NCBI GenBank assembly: GCA_011800805.1
Contig: MPNW01000387.1
Location: forward strand, 113,002-147,199
Direction of reading: 5' to 3'
Source of the DNA: Hirudo medicinalis
Lineage: Eukaryota > Annelida > Clitellata > Hirudinida > Hirudinidae
DNA: 34,198 nt
In this document: positions 23,042-34,168 of the stretch, piece after piece
Layout of the letters: each line of letters opens with the position of its first letter
How positions within the stretch are numbered: position 1 is the stretch's first letter
Notes under the pieces: model-generated
Told to the model about the DNA's origin: nothing
Databases searched by the model: none
Seen by the model: only the letters and a program-made list of their open reading frames with translations
Program-made: the position numbers and the translations under genes

Positions 23042-23511
23042 ATATTCAAATCATACTTTTGACCACTCCAAAGAAAGTTACTAGTATGTTGTATTTTGTT
23101 AATGTTAACATAGACTAAATGAATAGATTTGATATTCCTTGAGTATGGGAGATTTTGGCAATGCGCCAAAATAACAATGACCAACGCATGTGGAAGCGAC
23201 TGCCTGATAACGTGGGTTTGCGTGTTGGGGCATGTAGTCGTAGCAAATGGGCTTTTTTGAAACTAATTCAGTAGCATTTCTGTACTTATTTGCAAGTTAA
23301 TATTAATGCACTTCATCGTTTACGTCAGTAAATAAAGGTTGGTTTGTTTTGATCCTCGAGGCAAAACAAGTCGCGCCTGAGATTTGTTGCTTTCTATGGC
23401 AGACGAAACATCAAAGACTTTGGGAAGGTTGAGGCGTTCTCTAAAAACAGGAACAATTTTCATGTGACCGAATACAATCTGTCGGCAATCAATTATTTTT
23501 TCTGTTAATTT
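23042..23511. other. Intergenic region before the coiled-coil gene
   Basis: No gene recognised. A 23-codon frame at 23396-23467 (MADETSKTLGRLRRSLKTG...) could be an upstream ORF of the next gene. Confidence 0.4.
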
Positions 23512-24291
23512 ATGGACAAACGTAAACTGTGCGACGAAGCCGAAAGTTTAAGAGAAGTACGATTATTTGAAGCGATTCCACCCACTGAGCAATTAGTGAA
23601 TTATTAGAAGTAATTCCGACTTTGATTTTAGGAAGTTGCCTCACTGCGAGACAGAAAAAAATGTCTGATAGAACAAATCGAAGTAAACGCTATTTCAATT
23701 GCTGTTACATGTTACACATGTTGAAATCATGCCATTTTGACCTGAAACAAACTTTTTAATTTTATTATGCAAAATAATTCTCGCTTGCAGCACTTGAGGT
23801 GCTACTTGATACTTGAGGATCGCCAGATAGCCGAACAAAACGAGATGTCCTGCAAAATGGCTTCGCAGTTCAGAAAGGAAAACGCCGATCTGAGGCTTAA
23901 AATCAAGGAACTGAAAGACGAAACAATGTGTCTAAAAACTGTAGCAGACTCTATGTATGACAAGGTAGACTATGTCCCTGCATCTTATGTATCTAGATGG
24001 CAGATAATTGTTAACGTGTGCCTTCCTACATGCCTCTGGCAAATGGCTTACTACAGTAATAGTATGTAATGCAAAAATCGCTTTGACTGAGGCAGCAAAC
24101 CAGGTCAAGAACTCCATTTAAACACATGCATCTAGTAACAGACAACAATAACTTTAGAGATGAATTTTAGTTTAAAAATAATTCGTATGAAAGGTAATTT
24201 GTTTGTGAGAGCTCTAATAACACACTGATTTAAATTCTGGTTGTTACAGTTGACATCGAGCAAATCAAAGGAAATTGAAGATGACTGTTGA
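23512..24291 (+). CDS. Small coiled-coil protein, unrecognised
   Basis: Four exons in continuous phase 0: 23512-23556, 23632-23682, 23791-23964, 24250-24291 (TGA), about 103 aa. Acceptors ttttag, cttgcag and ttacag and donors gtacga, gtaaac and gtagac are reasonable. The protein is charged and heptad-like nearly throughout: EAESLREEVASLRDRKK, then LEDRQIAEQNEM, then RKENADLRLKIKELKDE, with an acidic end KEIEDDC. I do not recognise the family. It could be a short centrosomal, ciliary or nuclear adaptor, but nothing shows which. AATAAA near 24501 would end the transcript. The last exon is the least sure: another frame (24254-24487) overlaps it and might be the true continuation. Confidence 0.55.
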
Positions 24292-24487
24292 TAATTTACC
24301 AAATTTCTATTGTGATAAATTCCCCTTGATTGTATTTCACGATAAATTCTTCCGGTCAAATCTCCAAACAAGCATACAAAAACGTAAAGTGATATTCAAT
24401 GAAGAAAAACAGATTTCAGATGAAGTGAAGGCCCATGACCAGTTAATGACAATATGCCTAGCATTGGCAGCCGTTTTAACAAGTTAG
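24254..24487 (+). CDS. Possible exon or small ORF of unknown function
   Basis: An open frame, with ATG at 24281, reads MTVDNLPNFYCDKFPLIVFH, then RSNLQTSIQKRKVIFNEEKQ, then AHDQLMTICLALAAVLTS before TAG. Its codon use looks more coding-like than the surroundings and it overlaps the last exon of the coiled-coil gene in a different frame. It has no match I know. It may be an alternative exon, a separate gene, or chance. Confidence 0.3.
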   Translation, partial: HRANQRKLKMTVDNLPNFYCDKFPLIVFHDKFFRSNLQTSIQKRKVIFNEEKQISDEVKAHDQLMTICLALAAVLTS

Positions 24488-24659
24488 CTGCCATTGGGAT
24501 CAATAAATCACTGATCAATGGGATTGTGTTCCATATTTTGATCCGTACATCAACATAAAGCTTATTTATTTATAATATTTGTTATTTTAATAATTATAAC
24601 TTATTTGTTATTTCAGACAGTCACATCAAATCTCCAGTCAATAATAATTGTTTAAAGAG

Positions 24660-25028
24660 TTTTATTATTAAAATCTGTCTATCAAAACCGAAGAATTAAC
24701 GAAGCGTGAAGCAGATTTTTTCGAATGCCTTTCAAGAAACATGTTTGAACGTTTCGTGACGAGCATGTGCAATTACATTGAGTACATCTTGTTCGTCAAG
24801 TAAATATTGTGTTTAGTACCAATGACATAAAAAGCACATAAATTTATTGTTTTCATCGAGGGTGCTGTTTCACAAAATGTCAAAATATGGCTAGGTGACA
24901 AGGAACTCCTTGAGAAAAATAAGTCGTCTCCACCGACGCTGAAAGCCAATAAACGATTTGACGATGTTAGATTTGATAATATCGCATATCAATTGAAAAC
25001 AGGAATGACAATATGTGATTTTTATTGA
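24660..25028 (+). CDS. Two possible exons of an unknown gene
   Basis: Two stop-to-stop frames look coding. One (about 24678-24804) reads IKTEELTKREADFFECLSRN, then MFERFVTSMCNYIEYILFVK, and contains a donor-like AA|gtaaat. The other (about 24831-25028) reads FIVFIEGAVSQNVKIWLGDK, then RFDDVRFDNIAYQLKTGMTI, ending TGA 25026-25028, 19 bases from the HSCB stop on the other strand. I found no splice pattern joining them in frame and recognise neither. Confidence 0.3.
25021..25026 (-). terminator. Polyadenylation signal of HSCB
   Basis: Minus-strand AATAAA 21 bases past the HSCB stop, implying a very short 3' UTR. Confidence 0.6.
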
Positions 25029-25046
25029 GCTATCCATTCGGCCATT

Positions 25047-26107
25047 TTAAGAAACACCGTTCCTCAATCTTTCTTGGATCTTCTCGGAAACTGTCACAAG
25101 ATATTTCAGCTTCACCAAATTCTGCTTGGCAGTATCTACATCCTCAGACTTGAATGAATTTGAAATCCTTTTCACCAAATCGTCTATGTTCTTCTGGTTC
25201 TCTGACTCGATTTTGAAGAGTTCCTCCTTGCTCTCTGCATCCTCGACAGCCTCTCCGAGCTCAAAAGCCTCCGTCAAGAACTCCATGTCAACCTCCATAC
25301 CTTTTTCCAAGTCTTCGCCCTTGATGCGGAGCATGTACATGCCTCTTTTTAGGGGACTGATAAGAGTTTGGTAGGCTTTGTTAACCACGACTGAGTGCTG
25401 AACCGAGAATTCCTTTTCTGTCTGAAAAATCAAATATCTTAGAATCGTGATATTAAATGCCAAAAGGCATGAGAGATCACTAATTAGAATTATTCTTGAA
25501 GAATAGCTTGCAGAATAATTTAATTCAATAAATCTTGGGACCTAAATTGAAAGTTGGTCCAAAATTTCTGAAGGATTCATGATATTAGCCAGGTGGACCC
25601 ATTATGTTTTTATGAAAGTTATTTCAAATTCAATCTCACTTCACACTTCTGACTATATCTGTCTGGGTGGAGCACTGTTTGAAGTTTCTGGTATTTTGTT
25701 CTTAGTTTCTTGGGGTCTACATCAAAGTTTTCTTCTATCCCGAGAATCTGAAAGTAGCTCCTTGTTTGTAAGGGAGGTTGGACGACTCCACAGACGCAGA
25801 AATACTGTTCCATGTCGGGTTCTATGGCTGTGCCGCATTTCCAACATTCCTGGTGTGTTATGCGTTCATGTCCGCACCACCTCTGACTCAAGAAGGTTGG
25901 ATTGGACACACTGTATAGGCGACCTTCGTGCGAAAAATGTGCAGCAATTGTTCTCTTTAAATTGTACTTCGACGAGTAGGAGCGCGAGCACAAGACAGAT
26001 GAAACCCCGTTCCTTAGAAATAAGCATGATCTGTAGCTTTCGCAGCCAAGATTCGTGACATTTGTCAAGCAAGATCGTAATATTCGAAAATTTAATCTAG
26101 TAGTCAT
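25047..26107 (-). CDS. HSCB: HSCB, mitochondrial iron-sulfur cluster co-chaperone
   Basis: Two exons, 25640-26107 and 25047-25421 (TAA), give 280 aa (human 235). The first about 60 residues are rich in Arg, Ser and Leu and lack acids (MTTRLNFRILRSCLTNV ... SRSYSSKYNLKR), a likely mitochondrial presequence. Next come a cysteine motif (CWKCG ... YFCVCG), the J domain with HPD in LQTVLHPDRYSQ, and the HscB C-terminal helical domain (EKEFSVQHSVVVNKAYQTL, LISPLKRGMYMLRI). HSCB brings the ISCU scaffold to the HSPA9 chaperone and triggers ATP hydrolysis through HPD. The second cysteine pair is C-V-C rather than CxxC. The ATG at 26107 is chosen as the first in frame. A fairly open minus-strand frame continues upstream without ATG. 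Confidence 0.95.
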
Positions 26108-26787
26108 CGCGTCGAAAATAATTAGCGCCCACAAAACGCAGCTGGCAAAAAGCGTGTAACTGTTTGTTTACATGCGAGAGTGATTGCATAAATTCGCATT
26201 GGAAGTTATTTTACTGAAAAAGATTTTTAATGATATAAATAATTGCACGTTTTTATGCATGGTTTTATTGCTAATAGCCAATAAAGATTTAAAACACTTC
26301 GCCAGACTAACAAAAGCCCAATCACGACCATGGTCCACCCCATTCCGGATTCAAATCATCCTTATCACAGTCCGCATATCCCCGTGTTTGTAACTTTACA
26401 TAATAGTTAAACATTAAAAAATTATTTCTCAATGGCAAACTTCTGTTAAGCATTTCAAAACTTAAATTTCTGAATAAATATGTTGCAAGACAAAAACCTC
26501 ACAAGAATCAGCGAATTTTTAGAGAATAAAGGTTAACAAACATTTTTGGTTCACATTACATGAAAAACTGATTGGAAAGCTAGGTCATTATACCGGGCTG
26601 ATTTCTGGCAAAGCGTAAATCCTTAACACGGGCCAATCTTAAACAACTGGAGTCATTATATAAGCTCTTACTTTAAGAGGTATAAGCAAGTAAGGCTTTA
26701 AATCAAAATATGTCAGCAACCACAACAAAACAAAAAATATAAATTGTTTTATATACATTTAGATAAAAGCAAAGCAGAATATAGTTC
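26108..26787. other. Region between HSCB start and TAF1C end
   Basis: AT-rich, with no recognisable gene on either strand. It should hold the HSCB promoter and the TAF1C 3' UTR; a minus-strand AATAAA lies at 26269-26264. Confidence 0.5.
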
Positions 26788-29700
26788 TCAATTATCTGAC
26801 ATGCTCAATTCACTTATTTTCGTCGAAGATTTGTCATGGTCATCATTGCCGAAGTCATCGTCGACATCTCGGTCGGCCAACTCAAGATCGGATTTATCGT
26901 CGTCTTCATCGGGCAAATTGTCTTTCAACAATTCTTTAAAATCCGTCATAATTTCTTCATCCTGCAATTTATGAATGAGAGAAAATCCATAAGAAGTTAA
27001 TGAAATATTTATTTATTGAATTCAAAATATTAAAAACCAGAGAGACATTTCCCATGACGTTTTCCCTTTTTAATACATTTTAGGAAAAACTGATAAATGA
27101 AAAATTAATAAACATTTTCAAATGCAAAGCTTCTTGATCCTACCCTCATCTTCAAAAACTCTGTAAAATCATAGTCATGGTACTGAGCAAAGAGAATCTG
27201 TCCATCCACGTCATCATCCAGAGGCTGGATTTGAACTGCTGATGTCAACTTAGAAGCATCAAAGTCTTTCAAAGGAGGAGGCACTTTGTCCTGTTGCAAG
27301 TTGAATAAATTTGTGGTCAGGCGCATTAACTCGAATCGGGTTCGAGGTCGTTAGATGCAACGTCTCAGGAGTTAATCAAGTGACTGAATGATAACGACAA
27401 CATCATGTGTTTGGAAAAATAAAAATACATTGCTAAAAGATCAATTAGTATCTAGCATTTGTTTGCCTCACTCCAAAAATAGAACAGTAATATGTATCTT
27501 GATTGCATTTATAAAAATAATTAGTCAATTGAATAATTAAGCATTTCCAGACAAGTTATTAAAAACGAAAACTTAAGGAAAAAAACCAACTAATTAAATT
27601 GCTAATAAAAGGTAATGCACCCACCTGCCTCACTGCATTCTGGAATCTTCTCATCCTGCATGCCACACAACTTGGATCATACTTGCTATCATCGTCATCA
27701 TCATCATCATCATTCCCACCGTAGTCATCATCTCTTGCCTGGCATTTGTTACAGTTGCTCGAGCGAGTATCTGTCAACAACATGTGTGATATATTGGCTT
27801 TTTCGTCAAAAGATTTGATTTGGGCATCGTTAGCCGAGCGGTTAAGGCTTTTGCTTTGGTGGGTCACTGTTGGGAGTTCAAATCCTAGCTGCTCGCAAGA
27901 GTTTTTACAACCAATAATTTAGCATTTTAAACTAACCCTTATTAATTGATTACTAACAACAAATTAATCAAAAATATTGAAATAATTAGAAAAAAACATT
28001 GTCATCATCATCATCATCGACCTTGGGATGTGCTGCATCCAGGAAACTCTATCTTCAGTCTCTCCCCATCATCATCATCATCATCCATTCCCATGACCTC
28101 CTTGTAAACACGCATCCTTTTGATCTTCAACCATTTGATATTCCTGCCATGAAATTCATTGTCGTAGTCGTCATGGAGATCGTAGTCGTCGTCATCGAGT
28201 ATGACGTGGCACTCTTTCAACCATTCGGTGAACAGTGCCTTAAAATTATTGAGGTTCTGAGATGACTGAGCGTCGGAGGGTTTTTGGAAGACTCTCGAGT
28301 CCTTGGCCGAGCCCTGATCTCCCTGGTAGTCCTGGGCGAAGAGGTCGCCGACTGATGTTAGCTGAATTTTAATGTTAAAATCAATTCAGGTCAAGTGAAA
28401 GTAGGTCAACTTTATTATAAATAAATAATAAGTGAGAATAAACTCTTGGTTTTAAATTTCATTTTATTGTTAATAGATTACATTTATTCTCGATACAAAT
28501 AAAAGGATAAATTATTTAAACAACTTAGATGATCAATTTGCTCACCTGTATGATGGAAAATCCTTTCTGTGATTCGTTGGGCACAATGCAATGGCCAATC
28601 AGAGGGCAGGCGAGTCGTCTCTTGATGTTGCGAAATGATGCAGTGAGCATTTCCCTGGACGAAACAGGACTCAAAATGAGTAAATATGAACTTAATTAAG
28701 ATTGATGATTAAGTGATTAATTAAGCGATGATGACAAAGATGACTTTGAGAAACTTTCAATTCAAAGATGCCACAAGTTACAAAACACTCACTCCGGTCG
28801 ACAGGTCCTCCACGGGAGTCCGCAAATCTGAACCCTGGAGGGGTGTGGGTTCAGCTGCTCAAAAGGTGTGGCCACGCCATGGGCTTGGAAGCAGTGGACC
28901 TCCCCGTAATCCTGACAGCCCAGAGTGATGAGAGTCTCGTCCTCGACGCCCATGATGCCCGGCATGACGTCCATGAAGGTCGGAGGAGACAGGAGCGAAT
29001 GATTCCACTTCAAGACCTTTGAGGGTTTGTCATTGGCGAATTAATCATGTTTATCATTTAATTAAATAAATTGCTAATAATTATATAATAAATGTCATAA
29101 ATAACAAAAAGTATTATAATTCATGTCCACCAACCAAGTGCCCAGGAAACCTCTCGTCCACAACACCAAGAGATAATTGGCTGGCAAAAAGGTGATGGGT
29201 GGAGCTAGGGTTTGGCTTGTAGGAGCAGGTGATCCTCTCTCCTCTATGGCAGGCCTCGCTTCTTGATAGGCTGAAGAGTCTTGAGCTCATCCCATTGGCC
29301 ATCTAAGGTTAAATAAAGGTCCTTATTTAAATTGAGTTGAAACTGTCATCGGTCAAGGAGTCATAAACAGCCATTGATAATAATGATTTCTACTGATCAC
29401 GAGTTATAAACTAAAAAGGTAACAAAAAAAAAATAAATAGTTAATTAATAATATATTACGTTAATATTAAGCTTGTTAAGAATGAGCAGCAATATCAATC
29501 AAATCACCCACCCTAGCGTCGACAATGTCTAGTGTGTCCATGGTGGCGACCAGGAAGCACCTCGGGTGACCCGTGAAGTGACCGTAGGTGGGGTAGCGAA
29601 CCATTGCCCTCTCGATCGGGTCATCTAGTGCAGGCACCTTGTATATCTCTCTATTGCTGGAAAGGTGACATGGTCTTTATTACGTAATTTCCAGAGATCG

Positions 29701-32577
29701 ATGGAGCATTTATATGGTGCAATAAGCGATAATTATAAAAATAATAATAATAATTATAACATTACAAAATATGATTATGTAATGATGATAATATGATATG
29801 ATATATAACTTGTATATTAATTATAATCACAGCTCCGACCATCTAAGTCGTATTGAGTCCTACTAAATACGGCCAGTTGGGATATTCATGGAGTTATAGA
29901 CGCCATGATGTTCCAACGTCGACCAACAAATGCACCAACAACCTCCTCTCGAGCGACCAGAGGTAAACGCTGCCATCTTGCGAACACAGCAAGGACTCTC
30001 CCAACAGATGTGGACTAAAATAGAAGATTTGTTAATTAATAATTATAACAATTAATGCATTGTCAGCATTCGTTTCCTAGGAAACATTAATTATGCAAAC
30101 AACAACAACAATAATAATAATAATAATAGTAATAGTAACAATGATGATGATGTAATTTATGCCGTGCCATCAGAATAGGTGTTGGAACACAATCTGACCT
30201 CAGGGCGACATGGGAAAGCGTGTGATCTTTCGGCCAAACGGGAGAGTCCAGGTGATTCAGCCTTGACCCCTCGTCCTCCAGACTGAAGAATGAAAAGCCA
30301 TTATTGGTCCTTGCCAGACCTGAAACAATACCATAGCCTTTTGATGAGCATGTCGTTATCATAATTCATGCAACAAGACTTTAAATGTAAATTATGAATA
30401 ATTAATAATTATAATTAGTTAATAATTAATTAATTAGGATGAACTGGCATTTACGATGCATCCAACACGAAAACATACAGAATATTCGATTCTTCACCGT
30501 CTCCGTGGTGACCTGGCACACTATGTCATCCATTTTGTGCCTGGACCCGACATTCTCTGACATCGTCAGTTCGGAACGGTGCTTGAAGGACACGACGCCC
30601 GAGGCTAAAAATAAACCCGTGAATATTTAATCGAGATATGCACCGATATCGATCTCCATAAATATGTAGCAGAGACTCTGTAGAGTCTTGAGTCAACCCA
30701 TGATGCGGTTAACTTCCATGCATTTTGTGACTCTCAGAAACAGCTCCGCTTACAAACAGGTCGAGAACTATGTTGTAGTTGTTGTTTATTAACGTCCGAT
30801 ACAAAACTGGATGATCGGGACGTGCTCCCTCAACAGGGTTCGAACCAGTGCTGCCGTCGTGAGAAGCATACGTCTCAACCATGAGACTGTGCAGGATCAC
30901 AGTCAAGAAATATAAGTTATTAATTTATATTAATATTTATAATTATAAATAAGCATAAAATCCCACTGAGACGATTCATTTTTCTTCCCGTTGGGAAAAC
31001 CAGCGACCCTATGACCTCTCTGTGTCCATCGATTGGCTGGAAGGATGCACAACCGCCTGCATACGAGGGATTGTAGCTCTGCATAAATTATGTTAAAGAA
31101 CATTTTATGTATGTATACGAATAAATTATTAATGAATGATGACAGAGATTATCATAATAAAGGCAACTATGCCAACTTCAGAGCCAATGAGTCTATTCCA
31201 CTGCATTAAGGCAGGAATAAATCATTAGCCGAATACTTCAAAATAATAAAGAAATTTAAAACGATTTAATTGGCAATTTGCTGATTCACATTTTTCCAGA
31301 GGAGGGTATAATCTCTGAAGACGTTCTTTTGACGTTTGATGACTCCAGCCAGACTCATGAGTCTCTTGTCGTCCTTCTGGTCGACGTAGATGAAGTGAGG
31401 GACTGCATCTGGGTTGTTTGGCGTCTGCTCTTGCTTGGAGTCCTCTCTGAAGCTTCTGATCTTTTCCAGCCTCTCTCTGAGCATCTGCACGACCTTGCGC
31501 TTGGGTCTCTGTCGACAGAGTTCAGAGGTTAAGAAGTTATGAAGACTCCGTGAATAACCAGTTTGCACAACTTGGTTTGAATATTTTCGTTGGTGGAATA
31601 TGAGATTGTGTTTTGGTCACTCTGTTTATTACTTATCAAATGTCTAATCTAAATTCATTTGTAATGTCTAACAATCATATACTGCTTATTTATAAATCAC
31701 TCACAATGAAATGTTACATCAGGATCACACTTTTAATTTAAGTGAGTAAATTTTAAGCTTAAAGCGATTGCAAACCTTGCAGTGGGAGACGAAAAATGTG
31801 AGGAATGTTAGCAACTCATCGATGTCTTTGTCTTCTTCGAGCAGATGAGACATGCATGGTTCCCCACTGATGTCGAAGTCTTCAAAAAAAGTTAAAAGTT
31901 CAATTGGAACTCCAATTTACAAACTCCTCCTAATAAGGTCCGTTAGGTTTATGACAGTGATAGTTACAGCTATAATTGGACTTCATATTATTAGCATAAG
32001 TCTTGGCTAGCAATAAGACATGTCATACACTTAAACCAATCAGAGAAAGAATGAATATGAAGAATAGCAACAACAATTTTCATCTAATTCAAAAGTTTGC
32101 TAATGTTGTTAACATGGAGATTGTGCAGCATAATTTAGCAAATGTTGATGTGATGATCCAATAATAATGCATCAAATTCTGCAGATCTGTTGAGATCTTG
32201 GACACGAGCATCAGATCAAATTTACATTGCATAGCATCATAATTTTAAAATTTAGCTAACTTCCTCCCTCTCAAAATCCTAATAAAATATTTGGTACGCT
32301 TACATAAATCCATAACTCAAAATGAATTAGACTAACATGGATTGGGAGGGATGATTGGTCTGCACGGACCACGGGGAATTAAAATGAGGTTGGTGTTATT
32401 GCATGACAGTTGCTTTTGATAACAAAAATTTACACAAGTAGTTCCATCCTCAAGTTCTTGTAAACCAACATCCGTCGAAAGCGGAGTACCGCAATCATAA
32501 AAATATTCTCGAGCGCCTCTCGCGTGAGGATTATAAAACTTTGGAAAATTTAGAAGCAGGTCTTGATCGTAATTCAT
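26788..32577 (-). CDS. TAF1C: TAF1C, RNA polymerase I selectivity factor SL1 subunit
   Basis: Fifteen exons in continuous phase give 815 aa (human about 869): 32337-32577, 31776-31879, 31290-31508, 30967-31078, 30479-30604, 30199-30319, 29943-30014, 29512-29656, 29135-29302, 28793-29016, 28546-28654, 28022-28361, 27625-27770, 27144-27290, 26788-26961. Matches to TAF1C run in order: SPHLLGESLLCSQDGSVYLW, YGHFTGHPRCF with DTLDIVDAR, SQLSLGVVDERFPGHLVLKW with NHSLLSPP, and LTSVGDLFAQDY. The middle is the WD40-like propeller shared with yeast Rrn6. In SL1/TIF-IB this subunit helps place TBP and polymerase I at rRNA gene promoters in the nucleolus. The C-terminal third is acidic with aspartate runs and two CxxC pairs. 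The start MNYDQDLLLNF is the first in-frame ATG. SINE-like pieces lie in two introns. Confidence 0.92.
27822..27900 (+). mobile_element. tRNA-like SINE head or tRNA pseudogene (family C)
   Basis: A box TAGCCGAGCGG (27831-27841) and B box GAGTTCAAATCC (27874-27885) sit at the spacing of a leucine- or serine-type tRNA. I see no matching acceptor stem or CCA-side pairing, so a working tRNA gene is unlikely. It lies in the TAF1C intron 27771-28021. Confidence 0.6.
30700..30905 (-). mobile_element. tRNA-derived SINE-like element (family D)
   Basis: On the minus strand an A-box-like TCTCATGGTTGAGACG (about 30870-30885) is followed by a good B box, TGGTTCGAACCC (30836-30847), and then by a non-tRNA body containing CGTTAATAAACAACAACTAC. 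This explains the minus-strand open frame here. It lies in the TAF1C intron 30605-30966. Confidence 0.6.
31880..32336. other. TAF1C first intron
   Basis: AT-rich intron with no repeat or extra coding frame that I can see. Confidence 0.6.
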
Positions 32578-33027
32578 TTGTGGCTTTTACATTTACCATT
32601 CATCCTGCACTTTCGCCCATAGCTATGTTTGAATTGAAAAAACACAGATATGTTAAATTGTATTACTTTTTGAAATTTTAATTATTAAAATATTTCTCAC
32701 AAATTTATAAAATGCATTGAAATGCATTGAAATGTTTGTCATGCGTCTGTTTAACTTTTTATTTAAATTTGCAAACAATTTTAAATTATAACTTTTAATA
32801 TTTATTACATATCTTGTCGGTATATTTCGATTTTAACAGTTGAACGTTCAATTATTAAAAGAAAGAGAAACAAAATAGCACTTAATAAAGATCACTTTAA
32901 TTAACCAATTATCAGCTGAGCGACGTTTCTACGAGAGGCTGATGAAAGCGCCTCAGAGTTTTAAGGACCATACAACTTTCTACAACTGTTTTGCATACAT
33001 TATATTACATTATCGAATTCGTGATTC
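32578..33027. promoter_or_regulatory. Probable bidirectional promoter, TAF1C/septin
   Basis: 450 bases between divergent ATG codons, AT-rich on the TAF1C side and more GC-balanced near the septin start. Promoter role inferred from layout only. Confidence 0.4.
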
Positions 33028-33866
33028 ATGTCTCGTAAGGTCGGTCTGTCGGAATTCACATCCCAGCGATTGGCAGAACTGAGAGCCAGGAGGGCAGAAG
33101 CCGAAGCCTTCGATAGCGGCGTCGTATCATTAAATACTCATTCAGCTCCTCTGACCAGCCATCAGACGAGTCCTGCAGCGCACAAAACCTCGACGTCCTC
33201 GCTTATAACTGTTCAGAGCGTCAAAGACATTGCAAGATCGCCATCTCTCTACCAGACTTCGACGAACCTCTCGAAGGACCGGGAAGAAATTTACGGTCGG
33301 TCGAACATCACCATGACTTCCAACTCTTCCGCCACTCCAGTGCGTGATATTTCTTACGCTTCCAGGATTGCCACAGATGGAAATAGAGGTCACTCTCCAA
33401 AATCGTTGAGTGCGAGAACTGGATATGATGTCAAATATGACGAAGCTAGTTGTTTTGTTTTTTTTTATATAATTTAATATATCTACCTTAATACATCAAG
33501 GACTAAGTTGAAAGTGTTACAATAATAATTATTATTAATTTAATTTAAAATTGTTAACCAGTGCATCGATAATATAACTTTGCAATTCAGTTTATTTATC
33601 ATTCAAATCTTAATTATGACATCATTACCCTGCATTGTTGTCGAATCATTTTAGTTGCACGAGTCTAAAAAAAAGCCTGTCCTGAACGTAAATATAAATA
33701 TTAATGTCAGTAAATTTATGTAAATACTGTCCGACTGCTTTAATTGTTCAACCTCTCGTTGGCTCCTCGCAGGATGATTCCGAAAACCTCGGATTTGCCT
33801 GCTTACCTGAACAAATACACAGGAAGGCAATTAAGAAGGGATTCGACTTTACACTCATGGTTGTTG
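33028..33866 (+). CDS. Septin, N-terminal part (gene continues beyond window)
   Basis: Exon 33773-33866 (acceptor cgcag, donor G|gtgggt) reads [20 protein letters not shown], then [11 protein letters not shown], the polybasic stretch and first beta strand that precede the septin GTPase P-loop; the P-loop exon lies past the window. The upstream ATG at 33028 opens a Ser/Thr-rich N-terminal region: [20 protein letters not shown], then [17 protein letters not shown], then [16 protein letters not shown]. How it joins the septin exon is unsettled. The second exon needs phase 0, and possible donors in that phase are at 33340 (CCA|gtgcgt) and 33430 (GAT|gtcaaa); a small exon may also be missing. Septins form GTP-binding filaments under membranes and at the ciliary base. 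The subgroup cannot be told from this part. Confidence 0.8.
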
Positions 33867-33874
33867 GTGGGTAA

Positions 33875-34024
33875 TGATGATGATTATAATGATGATGGTG
33901 ATGGTGGTGATGATGATGATGACAATGATGATGGTGACATAGGTGAATCTTTTAGCATATTGCATGAGCAATGCCTCGACATCATTGCAACATACTGAAT
34001 TCCATATCATCATGCTGTCATTGC

Positions 34025-34089
<65 letters not shown>

Positions 34090-34127
34090 CTATCATCATC
34101 ATCATCACATCATCATCATCATCATCA

Positions 34128-34168
<41 letters not shown>

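Noticed and set aside
25579..26058. 159-aa plus-strand ORF
   Set aside because: It is the antisense shadow of HSCB exon 1, which has clear homology.
27822..27900. Functional tRNA gene
   Set aside because: A and B boxes are present, but I could not pair an acceptor stem or a convincing anticodon arm.
30709..30906. 65-aa minus-strand ORF
   Set aside because: It is explained by the SINE-like element and crosses its Pol III boxes.
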